Origin: Hymenobacter persicinus
GTDB taxonomy: Bacteria; Bacteroidota; Bacteroidia; Cytophagales; Hymenobacteraceae
Assembly (NCBI RefSeq): GCF_004167665.1
Contig: NZ_SEWE01000012.1
Span: 42,104 to 106,103, forward strand
Direction: 5' to 3'
Length of the DNA: 64,000 nt
Positions within the stretch are counted from its first letter, which is position 1. Each line of letters starts with the position of its first letter. The position numbers and the translations under genes were made by a program. Positions 7,933 to 14,724 of the stretch are shown here, piece by piece. The notes beneath the pieces are model-generated. The model saw nothing but the letters and a program-made list of their open reading frames with translations. It was not told the origin of the DNA and searched no databases.

Positions 7933-9216
7933 ATGAACACCAAGCTGCGCTTAATTGTATTGAGTTTCCTTCAGTTCTTTATCTGGGGCTCCTGGCTGAT
8001 AACCATTGGCGCGTACTGGTTCCAAACCAAGCAATGGTCGGGAGCGGAGTTTGGCGCCATCTTCTCCACCATGGGCATTGCGGCCATCTTCATGCCCTCC
8101 CTGATGGGCATCGTGGCCGATAAGTGGGTGAATGCCGAGAAGCTCTTCGGTGTTCTGCACATTCTGGGCGGCATCGTGCTGTTTACCGTGCCGATGGTCG
8201 ACAACCCGACCAGCATGTTCTGGGTGATGCTGCTGAACATGATTTTCTACATGCCCACGCTGGCATTGTCCATTGCCGTGTCGTACTCGGTGCTCAAGAG
8301 CAAGGGCGGCGACGTGGTCAAGGACTACCCGCCCATCCGGGTGTGGGGCACCATCGGCTTTATCGTAGCCATGTGGACGGTGAGCTTGCTGGGCATCGAG
8401 AAATCGGCCAGCCAGTTCTACGTAGCGGCCGGCGCTGCCATTCTGCTGGGTATTTACTCCTTCACGCTGCCCGCCTGCCCGCCCCCGTCCAAGAATGCGC
8501 AGGGCCGCTCTTTCGTGGATGCTCTGGGCCTGAAGTCGTTTGCCCTGCTGCGCGACACCAAGATGGCGACCTTCTTCCTGTTTGCCCTGCTGCTGGGCGC
8601 CGCCTTGCAGCTCACCAACGCCTACGGCGACACGTTCCTGCACGATTTCGACAAGGTGCCCGCCTACCAGAACACGCTGGCCGTGCGCTACCCGGCCATC
8701 ATCATGTCCATCTCCCAGATTTCGGAGACGCTGTTCATTCTGGCTATTCCGTTTTTCCTGCGCCGGTTTGGCATCAAGCAGGTGATGTTCTTCAGCATGA
8801 TTGCCTGGGTGCTGCGTTTCGGTCTGTTTGCCTACGGTAATCCCGGCACGGGCCTCTGGATGATTATCCTGTCCTGCATCGTCTACGGCATGGCCTTCGA
8901 CTTCTTCAACATCTCGGGCTCCTTGTTCGTCGAAACCCAAACCGACTCCAGCATCCGGGCCAGCGCTCAGGGCTTGTTTATGATGATGACTAACGGCTTT
9001 GGGGCCGTGCTGGGCAGCTCGCTCAGCGGCATTATCATCCAGAACTACTTCACCATGGCCGACGGCACCAAGGACTGGCACAGCATCTGGCTGACCTTCG
9101 CCCTGTATTCTTTGGTTATTGCCGTGCTGTTCGTTATCCTTTTCAAGCACAAGCACAACCCGCAAACCACCGTCAACGCTCACCCCGAGCCTCTGCTGAC
9201 GGTAGAGCAGGCTTAG
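7933..9216 (+). CDS. NupG-like nucleoside:H+ symporter (MFS)
   Basis: 427 residues with 12 predicted membrane segments. The N-terminus (LIVLSFLQFFIWGSWLITIGAYWF) and the first cytoplasmic loop (FMPSLMGIVADKWVNAEKLFG) are the typical opening of the nucleoside:H+ symporter (NHS) family of the major facilitator superfamily, which includes E. coli NupG and XapB. It should import nucleosides across the inner membrane. The loop RVWGTIGFIVAMW is also characteristic. It lies next to the convergent ndk gene, giving a loose nucleotide-salvage theme, though the two do not form an operon. Exact substrate cannot be read from sequence. Confidence 0.88.
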   Translation: MNTKLRLIVLSFLQFFIWGSWLITIGAYWFQTKQWSGAEFGAIFSTMGIAAIFMPSLMGIVADKWVNAEKLFGVLHILGGIVLFTVPMVDNPTSMFWVMLLNMIFYMPTLALSIAVSYSVLKSKGGDVVKDYPPIRVWGTIGFIVAMWTVSLLGIEKSASQFYVAAGAAILLGIYSFTLPACPPPSKNAQGRSFVDALGLKSFALLRDTKMATFFLFALLLGAALQLTNAYGDTFLHDFDKVPAYQNTLAVRYPAIIMSISQISETLFILAIPFFLRRFGIKQVMFFSMIAWVLRFGLFAYGNPGTGLWMIILSCIVYGMAFDFFNISGSLFVETQTDSSIRASAQGLFMMMTNGFGAVLGSSLSGIIIQNYFTMADGTKDWHSIWLTFALYSLVIAVLFVILFKHKHNPQTTVNAHPEPLLTVEQA

Positions 9217-9302
9217 TCATTCGTGAGGGTGAGCTCCAAACTAACGGCCTTATGCTCTTTGCAGTATAAAAAGAGCATATAACTAGTCTACGTTTGGCAA
9301 AT

Positions 9303-9341
9303 AAAAAATCCCGCTTTGCAGGCTGCAAAGCGGGATTTTTT
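9303..9341. terminator. Bidirectional terminator
   Basis: A perfect 18-bp stem (aaaaaatcccgctttgca / its complement) with a 3-base loop sits between the convergent transporter and ndk genes. A-run and T-run on the two sides make it functional in both directions. Confidence 0.93.
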
Positions 9342-9382
9342 ATTGTTTTCGCACCGCAGCGCGAACCAAAGCTCCGGGCAGC

Positions 9383-9802
9383 TTAGAACTGCTCGTCGGC
9401 GCCGAAGAAGAAGTTGCCTTCGATCTGGGCGTTTTCGTCCGAGTCGGAGCCGTGCACGGCGTTGGCTTCGATGCTCTTGGCGTACTTCTTCCGAATGGTG
9501 CCTTCGGCGGCCTGGGCGGGGTTGGTGGCGCCAATCAGGGTGCGGAAGTCAGCCACGGCGTTGTCCTTCTCCAGGATAGCGGCCACGATGGGGCCCGACG
9601 ACATGTACTTCACCAGGTCGCCGTAGAACGGACGCTCGGCGTGGACTTCGTAGAATTTGCCGGCGCGCTCGGGCGTCAGCAGAACTTTCTTCAGGGATAC
9701 GATGCGGAAGCCACCTTCTTCGATCATGCTCAGGATCCCACCGATGTGGTTTTCCTGGGTTGCGTCGGGCTTAATCATCGTGAACGTGCGGTTCGTGGCC
9801 AT
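9383..9802 (-). CDS. ndk: Nucleoside diphosphate kinase
   Basis: Transfers the gamma phosphate of ATP to other nucleoside diphosphates through a phosphohistidine. 139 residues, starting [14 protein letters not shown], the standard opening of the family. The active-site His lies in NAVHGSDS and the nucleotide-binding GATNPAQA and EGTIRKKY motifs are present. The start is the ATG at 9802; residues encoded further upstream are not family-like. A TACTTTTG element at 9873-9880 gives a leader of about 65 bases. Confidence 0.97.
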   Translation of the reverse strand: MATNRTFTMIKPDATQENHIGGILSMIEEGGFRIVSLKKVLLTPERAGKFYEVHAERPFYGDLVKYMSSGPIVAAILEKDNAVADFRTLIGATNPAQAAEGTIRKKYAKSIEANAVHGSDSDENAQIEGNFFFGADEQF

Positions 9803-10119
9803 GGGGAGTTGTTTTAAGGCTGAAAAATGAGGTAGCAAAAAGCAGGGCAACGCGCTGAGCGAATTGCGGGCACAAAAGTAGCCGAATATTACCGGAGAAA
9901 TAACGGCGGACAACTAAAAGCCAAATTCAACGGGCCGCTGGGGCCACTGGCAGCGTCAGGAAGCCGGTTGGGCTGATTTTCCGGGCCGTGGGGCCGGCGG
10001 CCCGAACCCAAATCGGGGCCCGGAATGTTAGGAGCGCAAGGAATCTGGAGAATATTTCCGACTTTTGCCGCCTTGCTTCCGGCTTAACACGCCGAATTTC
10101 AGCCACCTATCAGTAGGTA
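9803..10119. promoter_or_regulatory. Divergent promoter region ndk / nrnA
   Basis: 317 bases with no gene. On the minus strand TACTTTTG (9873-9880) is an exact TAnnTTTG -7 element for ndk. On the plus strand GACTTTTG (10070-10077) is one base off the consensus, 42 bases before the nrnA ATG. No convincing -33 elements. The central part (9930-10030) is GC-rich and shows nothing recognisable. Confidence 0.45.
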
Positions 10120-11163
10120 ATGTCCACTATCAGCGAACTGAAGGAGCTGCTCGCGCAGCCCCGGCAGATTTTCATCACCACCCACCACAAGCCCGACGCC
10201 GATGCCCTCGGCTCGTCTTTGGGCCTGGCGGGCTACCTGCGGAAGAAAGGTCACCACGTCACGGTGGTCACGCCTTCCGACTACCCCGATTTCCTGGCCT
10301 GGATGCCCGGCAACGACTCGGTCATCGTGTATGACCCGCGGCGCAACGACGCGCAGGTGCGGGAAATCATTGGCACGGCGGAGGTCATCTTTTGCCTCGA
10401 CTTCAGCTGTCTGGGCCGCATCAACGAGATGGGCGAGTACATCCGGCAGGCCCCGGGCACCAAGGTGCTCATCGACCACCACCTCGAGCCCGAGCAGTTT
10501 GCCGACCTCGATTTCTCCAACCCCAAGGCGGCCGCCACGGCGGAGCTGGTGTTTGAGGTAATCCGGGATTTGGGCGACCAGGACTTGATTGACGTGGGCA
10601 TGGGCGAGAGCCTCTACGCCGGCATCATGACCGACACGGGCTCGTTTCGCCACCCCAGCACCTCGCGCAACGTGCATTTGATCATTGCCGAGCTGCTCAA
10701 CGCCGGCATCGACCTTTCGTCGGTGCACCGCCGCATCTACGACTCCCACTCCGAGATGCGCCTACGCTTTCTGGGTTTTGTGCTCAAGGATAAGCTGGTG
10801 GTGCTGCGCGAATACAACACGGCCTACATTGCCATTACTCAGGACGAGCTGCGCCAGTACCAGTCCAAAACCGGGGACACCGAGGGGCTGGTCAACTTCG
10901 CGCTCAGCATCGAGGGCGTCGTGTTTGCCGCCGTGCTCATCGACCGGGGCCAGGCCGTCAAGATTTCCTTCCGCTCGGTTGGCGACTTCTCGGTCAATGA
11001 GTTTGCCCGCAAAAACTTCAATGGCGGCGGCCACCACAACGCGTCCGGCGGCATCAGCCACGACCCGCTCGACGTGACCGTGCAGCGCTTCCTGGACCTG
11101 CTGCCCGCCTACCAGACCCAGCTTGTGACGGCCCCGTTAGCGGTTGCGCCGCCCGCGGCGTAA
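10120..11163 (+). CDS. nrnA: DHH-family phosphoesterase, NrnA-type (oligoribonuclease / pAp phosphatase)
   Basis: 347 residues. NrnA degrades 2-5-mer RNA and dephosphorylates 3'-phosphoadenosine 5'-phosphate. Ordered motifs of the DHH domain are present: HKPDADALGSSLG near residue 25, FCLDFSCLGR, the signature DHH (LIDHHLEP) and GIMTDTGSFRHPSTS. The C-terminal DHHA1 domain ends with the substrate-binding GGGHHNASGG. It needs Mn2+ in characterised relatives. It is followed within 40 bases by four FKBP-type isomerases, so it may be the first gene of that transcription unit. In gliding flavobacteria a similar DHH gene sits by gldI, as I recall; this is context, not proof. Confidence 0.93.
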   Translation: MSTISELKELLAQPRQIFITTHHKPDADALGSSLGLAGYLRKKGHHVTVVTPSDYPDFLAWMPGNDSVIVYDPRRNDAQVREIIGTAEVIFCLDFSCLGRINEMGEYIRQAPGTKVLIDHHLEPEQFADLDFSNPKAAATAELVFEVIRDLGDQDLIDVGMGESLYAGIMTDTGSFRHPSTSRNVHLIIAELLNAGIDLSSVHRRIYDSHSEMRLRFLGFVLKDKLVVLREYNTAYIAITQDELRQYQSKTGDTEGLVNFALSIEGVVFAAVLIDRGQAVKISFRSVGDFSVNEFARKNFNGGGHHNASGGISHDPLDVTVQRFLDLLPAYQTQLVTAPLAVAPPAA

Positions 11164-11200
11164 CTTGCCCCAAAATCTTCTTTCCAATTCTTCCCTTTTC

Positions 11201-12178
11201 ATGCTCCTTCAACGCAATTTTCTGAGCCTGGCCCTGGCGGCCGGCGTCATGAGCCTAGCCTCCTGCACCAAGGGCGGCGGTGATTTCGCCAAGACTCCCT
11301 CCGGTATTGAGTACAAAGTCTTCAAAAACGAAGGCGGCAAATACAGCGGCCGGGAAGTAGCCGCCACCGGCGACGAAACCTACAAGTCCCGCCTGGGCAA
11401 GATCCTGGCGCTGAACGTGGAGTACCGCACTTACAAAGACTCCATCCTGTTCAACTCGCGCAAGCAGCAGGGCCTGCCGATGCGCATTGAGCTCCAGGAC
11501 GTGAAAGTGAAGGGCGGCATCGAGGAAGCCATTGCCATGCTCCAGCCCGGCGACTCGGCCATCTTCCGCTTCAACGTGGACACGATTTTCGCCAAGTCGT
11601 TCAAGCAGCCCGTGCCACCGTTCATGAAGCCCAAAGCCGGCAAAGATGCCAAGGCTGAGCCCGCTTTCATGACCATGTACGTGAAGGCCGACAAGCTCCA
11701 GACCCGCGAGGAGGCTACGGCCGACCAGCAGAAGCAGATGGAGGAGCAGCAGAAAAAGATGATGGCCTACGCGGAAGAGCAGATCAAGAAGGACGACGTG
11801 ATTCTGCAGGACTACATCAAGAAAAACAACCTGACGGCCAAGAAGGACCCCTCGGGCATCTACTACGTGGTAACCAAGCCCGGCACCGGCGCCGCACCCA
11901 AGCAGGGCCAGACCGTGTCGGTACTCTACAAGGGCTCGTTGCTCGACGGCAAAGTGTTCGACTCGTCGGAGAAGATGGGCAACAAGCCGATCGAGTTTCC
12001 GCTGGGCGTGGGCCAGGTGATTCCGGGCTGGGACAAGGGCATTGCCCTGCTCAACAAGGGCACTAAGGCCACGCTGCTGATTCCGTCGTCGCTGGCCTAC
12101 GGGCAGCGCGGCGCCGGCCAGGACATTCCGGCCGATGCCCCCCTGCGTTTCGACGTGGAACTGGTTGACGTTAAGTAG
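11201..12178 (+). CDS. FKBP-type peptidyl-prolyl isomerase lipoprotein (two-domain)
   Basis: 325 residues from the ATG at 11201. A lipoprotein signal (FLSLALAAGVMSLASC, lipobox LASC) anchors it to a membrane. Residues of about 30-180 look like a degenerate FKBP-type domain (AIAMLQPGDSAIFRFNVDTIF), then comes a Gln/Lys/Glu-rich coiled-coil segment (about 175-215) and a canonical FKBP domain with VSVLYKGSLLDGKVFDSS, GVGQVIPGWDKGIALL and the AYGQRG loop. It should assist folding of exported proteins. It is the first of four FKBP genes in a row; the chain resembles the GldI neighbourhood of gliding Bacteroidota, but I cannot say which of the four, if any, is the GldI orthologue. Confidence 0.92.
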   Translation: MLLQRNFLSLALAAGVMSLASCTKGGGDFAKTPSGIEYKVFKNEGGKYSGREVAATGDETYKSRLGKILALNVEYRTYKDSILFNSRKQQGLPMRIELQDVKVKGGIEEAIAMLQPGDSAIFRFNVDTIFAKSFKQPVPPFMKPKAGKDAKAEPAFMTMYVKADKLQTREEATADQQKQMEEQQKKMMAYAEEQIKKDDVILQDYIKKNNLTAKKDPSGIYYVVTKPGTGAAPKQGQTVSVLYKGSLLDGKVFDSSEKMGNKPIEFPLGVGQVIPGWDKGIALLNKGTKATLLIPSSLAYGQRGAGQDIPADAPLRFDVELVDVK

Positions 12179-12196
12179 TCGTTAGCGCACATACAG

Positions 12197-12241
12197 GCCG
12201 TCGTACCTGCGCCCTTGGGACGGGTGCGACGGCTTTTTTTT
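12197..12241 (+). terminator. Terminator between first and second FKBP genes
   Basis: gccgtcgtacc pairs with ggtgcgacggc (about 10 bp, one or two mismatches) and is followed by eight T residues ending 3-15 bases before the next start codon. It should attenuate read-through from nrnA/FKBP1 into the following FKBP genes. Confidence 0.75.
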
Positions 12242-12255
12242 GCATGAAGCACTCC

Positions 12256-12750
12256 ATGAAAAAACGCGTTTTCAGCCCGGCCCGCCGCTTTCTGCTGGTG
12301 GCAGTCCTCGGCGCCGGCAGTTTGCTCAGCGCCTGCAAGAAGGACTACGTGAAGATTGATGACAAGCTCATCAACAAGTACCTGACCGACAACCAGATTA
12401 CCAACGCCCAGCGGCAGGAGTCGGGCCTGTACTACGTGCCCTACACCACCGACAGCGTGGCCGTGCAGGCCAAGGCCGGCCGGACCGTGTCGGTGCTTTA
12501 CACCGGCAAGTTGCTGAATGGGACCATTTTCGACGCCTCGGCCCGCCACGGCAACGTGCCCATCAGCTTCGTGCTGGGTCAGGGCCGGGTTATCAAGGGC
12601 TGGGACGAGGGCATTGCCCTGATGCACAAGGGCGACAAAGGCCTGCTGCTGATTCCGTCGGCGCTGGCCTACGGTGAAGCCGGCTCCCCGCCCTCGATTC
12701 CGAAAAATGCGCCCCTGCAGTTTGAGGTGCAGCTCGTGGATGTCCGGTAA
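12256..12750 (+). CDS. FKBP-type peptidyl-prolyl isomerase lipoprotein (single domain)
   Basis: 164 residues from the ATG at 12256; another ATG at 12244 sits almost on the terminator T-run and is less likely. Lipoprotein signal FLLVAVLGAGSLLSAC, then one FKBP domain with VSVLYTGKLLNGTIFDAS, GQGRVIKGWDEGIALM and SALAYGEAG. The key Trp of the active site (KGWDEG) and the Tyr/Asp/Phe positions of the pocket are kept, so it is probably catalytically active. It is likely a periplasm-facing folding factor. Size and lipobox match GldI-like proteins, but the family is broad. Confidence 0.92.
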   Translation: MKKRVFSPARRFLLVAVLGAGSLLSACKKDYVKIDDKLINKYLTDNQITNAQRQESGLYYVPYTTDSVAVQAKAGRTVSVLYTGKLLNGTIFDASARHGNVPISFVLGQGRVIKGWDEGIALMHKGDKGLLLIPSALAYGEAGSPPSIPKNAPLQFEVQLVDVR

Positions 12751-12813
12751 CTCTGAAACAACGGCGCCCCGGACCCTATGCAACCCGGTCCGGCCGTTTT
12801 TTCTCCTTTAAGT

Positions 12814-13380
12814 ATGATGATGAACATTTCAACGAAACAATTCGGGCTCACCCGCCTGGTCGTAGCCCTGCTGGCTCTGACCTCGCTGCTGAGCGCCTGC
12901 AAGAAGGAAACCAGCACTCAGAAAGCATTCCGGGAGCACGAAGAGGCCCAGAAGATAATCGACGACGCCGAAATCCAGGACTACTTCACCCGCCACAACA
13001 TCAACAGCAGCAAGTACCAGCGCCTGGAGTCGGGCGTGTACCTGGTGGATGCCGATACCGTAGCCAATGGGACCGGTCCTAACGTGGTCAGCGGGCAGAC
13101 GGTGCAGGTGAAGTATACCGGCCGCTTTATCAAGGCCAGCCGCGAAGACGTTATCTTCGACCAGTCGTTCGGCAACCGCACGCTCTGCCAGTGCTTCGAA
13201 GTGCTGGTCGACCAGAGCGCCGTTATCAAGGGCTGGCACGAGGCCATCAAGAACATGAAGCTGGGCACTCGTAAGCGGGTGTTTATTCCTTCGTACATGG
13301 CCTACGGTCCGACCGGCTCGGCCCTGATCCCCGCCGATGAGCCGCTGATGTTCTACATGGAAATTTCCAAGGTCAAGTAG
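12814..13380 (+). CDS. Divergent FKBP-type isomerase lipoprotein
   Basis: 188 residues starting at the first of three overlapping ATG codons (12814). Lipoprotein signal VVALLALTSLLSAC, then a charged helical spacer (QKAFREHEEAQKIIDDAEIQDYF) and an FKBP domain with VQVKYTGRFI, VIKGWHEAIKNMKLGTRKRVFIPS and MAYGPTGS. The active-site Trp is kept but the usual WDEG Asp is His (GWHEA) and there is an insertion with two close cysteines (LCQCFE), so activity is uncertain. It may bind substrates rather than isomerise them. Sits 63 bases after the previous FKBP gene. Confidence 0.88.
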   Translation: MMMNISTKQFGLTRLVVALLALTSLLSACKKETSTQKAFREHEEAQKIIDDAEIQDYFTRHNINSSKYQRLESGVYLVDADTVANGTGPNVVSGQTVQVKYTGRFIKASREDVIFDQSFGNRTLCQCFEVLVDQSAVIKGWHEAIKNMKLGTRKRVFIPSYMAYGPTGSALIPADEPLMFYMEISKVK

Positions 13381-13382
13381 CG

Positions 13383-13832
13383 TTGGCAGCCCTGACCCGC
13401 CTCTGGCCCGTTGTAGTGCTGGTGTTGCTGCTGACGGCTTCGGCAGCCACCGCCCGCCCCGCTCCCGCCGACACCGTGCGGCTCAGCAGCGGCGTGCGGT
13501 ACGTGGTGCGCCAGCCCGGCGCGGGCGCCCCCGCCCAGCCCGGCGACCGGATGGCGGTGCACTACACCGGCTTTCTGCCCGACGGCCACATTTTCGACTC
13601 CTCGGTGGCCCAGGGCAAGCCGTTGCGGCTGCGCGTGGGCCGCGGGGAAGTTATTCCGGGCTGGGACGAGGTGCTGCTGCACCTGCCCGCCGGGGCCCGG
13701 GCCTGGGTTTCCATTCCGGCCCGGCTGGCCTACGGCGCCCAGGGCGTGCGCAACCCCGACGACGAGCGGCGCTACCTGATTCCGCCGGACACCAACCTGG
13801 TCTTCGAGCTGGAAATAGTTAAAGTCAAGTAG
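13383..13832 (+). CDS. FKBP-type peptidyl-prolyl isomerase, secreted
   Basis: 149 residues. The only usable start is the TTG at 13383, two bases after the stop of the previous FKBP gene, so its translation is probably coupled. A signal peptide without lipobox (VVVLVLLLTASAATARP) implies a soluble periplasmic protein. The FKBP domain is complete: MAVHYTGFLPDGHIFDSS, GRGEVIPGWDEVLLHL, RLAYGAQG. It ends just before a terminator at 13858, closing the four-gene FKBP array. Confidence 0.88.
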   Translation: MAALTRLWPVVVLVLLLTASAATARPAPADTVRLSSGVRYVVRQPGAGAPAQPGDRMAVHYTGFLPDGHIFDSSVAQGKPLRLRVGRGEVIPGWDEVLLHLPAGARAWVSIPARLAYGAQGVRNPDDERRYLIPPDTNLVFELEIVKVK

Positions 13833-13857
13833 CCTCCCGCCGGAGTCAGCACCAACG

Positions 13858-13888
13858 AAAAGGCCCACCCTATCCGGATGGGCCTTTT
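13858..13888. terminator. Bidirectional terminator (FKBP array / recO)
   Basis: Stem aaaaggccca / tgggcctttt (10 bp, 11-base loop) between the convergent FKBP4 and recO genes. Confidence 0.85.
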
Positions 13889-13913
13889 GCTTGCGGGTAG
13901 TTTTCCTTTGGCC

Positions 13914-14636
13914 CTACTCAGCCAGCACTTCCGACAGCACGTCGAGAGAGCGAATGTCGCCGAGCTTCTCGATGTGAAGCTGGTAGTAGCGAATCAGCAC
14001 GTCGAGCAGTTCGCGGCGGACCCGGCCGTTGGGAATGGTGGTGCGGGTGGGGTCGCGCAGCAGCTCGTCGAAATAGTGGTCGAATTCGCGGAAGCGCAGC
14101 GCGGCCGGGCCGGGCCCCTGGGCGCTGGTGGCCGGGGCGGCGCTGGCAAAAGCCACCTGGGAGGTCACTTCCTCGCCCGACTCGGGCCCGAAGCCCAGGT
14201 AGCCCGCAAATTCGAGCAGGAAGGCCAGGGCAAAGTTTTCGAAGCCCTCCTTCTGCTGGTCGAAGGCGAGAATGGAATCGTGCAAGAAGTTGAACAACGG
14301 CTCATTTTCCTCTTCCTCGAGCAGAGTGCGGCCCATAATTTCGGATAGCACCAGCACCACGCTGCTCTTGCGCACGTCGTAGGGCAGGGTGCTGAAGGGA
14401 ATGGCGCACCGAAACTCCGAAAGCCGCGTGATGCCGCCCTGCCGGGAGGTGTAGGCCACTAGGTCGAGCAGGGTGAAGGGCTGAAACAGGGCAATGCGCC
14501 CCGGAGGCTTGGCCTTGCGCACCCCATTGACGATGTAGGTCTGCAGGCCCAGCCGCTCGGTATACACCCGGGCAATGATGGACGTTTCGCGGTACTTGAT
14601 GTAGTTCAGGACAATGCCCCGGGTCTTGATAAGCAT
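13914..14636 (-). CDS. recO: DNA repair protein RecO
   Basis: Helps RecR load RecA onto SSB-coated single-stranded DNA in the RecF pathway. 240 residues from the ATG at 14636 (MLIKTRGIVLNYIKYRETSII), the standard OB-fold opening of Bacteroidota RecO (TRGIVL...Y.ETS.I..VYTE). The middle is the helical domain (FEGFENFALAFLLEFAGYLGF-type segment), and the zinc cysteines of some RecO proteins are absent, as is common in this phylum. The open frame upstream of 14636 is not family-like. It follows porZ by 88 bases on the same strand. Confidence 0.93.
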   Translation of the reverse strand: MLIKTRGIVLNYIKYRETSIIARVYTERLGLQTYIVNGVRKAKPPGRIALFQPFTLLDLVAYTSRQGGITRLSEFRCAIPFSTLPYDVRKSSVVLVLSEIMGRTLLEEEENEPLFNFLHDSILAFDQQKEGFENFALAFLLEFAGYLGFGPESGEEVTSQVAFASAAPATSAQGPGPAALRFREFDHYFDELLRDPTRTTIPNGRVRRELLDVLIRYYQLHIEKLGDIRSLDVLSEVLAE

Positions 14637-14724
14637 GCGTTGCTGGGCTGGATTCGTGGATGACGGGCCCGGACAGTAGAACACCGGCCGGCGCAAAAAC
14701 AGTCCCGGCCGGCCCGGCGGCGCC

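Noticed and set aside
7544..7936. 130-codon open frame upstream of the NupG-like gene
   Set aside because: Low-complexity Pro/Ser/Arg composition, no family features, and it runs into the transporter start; the region looks like a leader.
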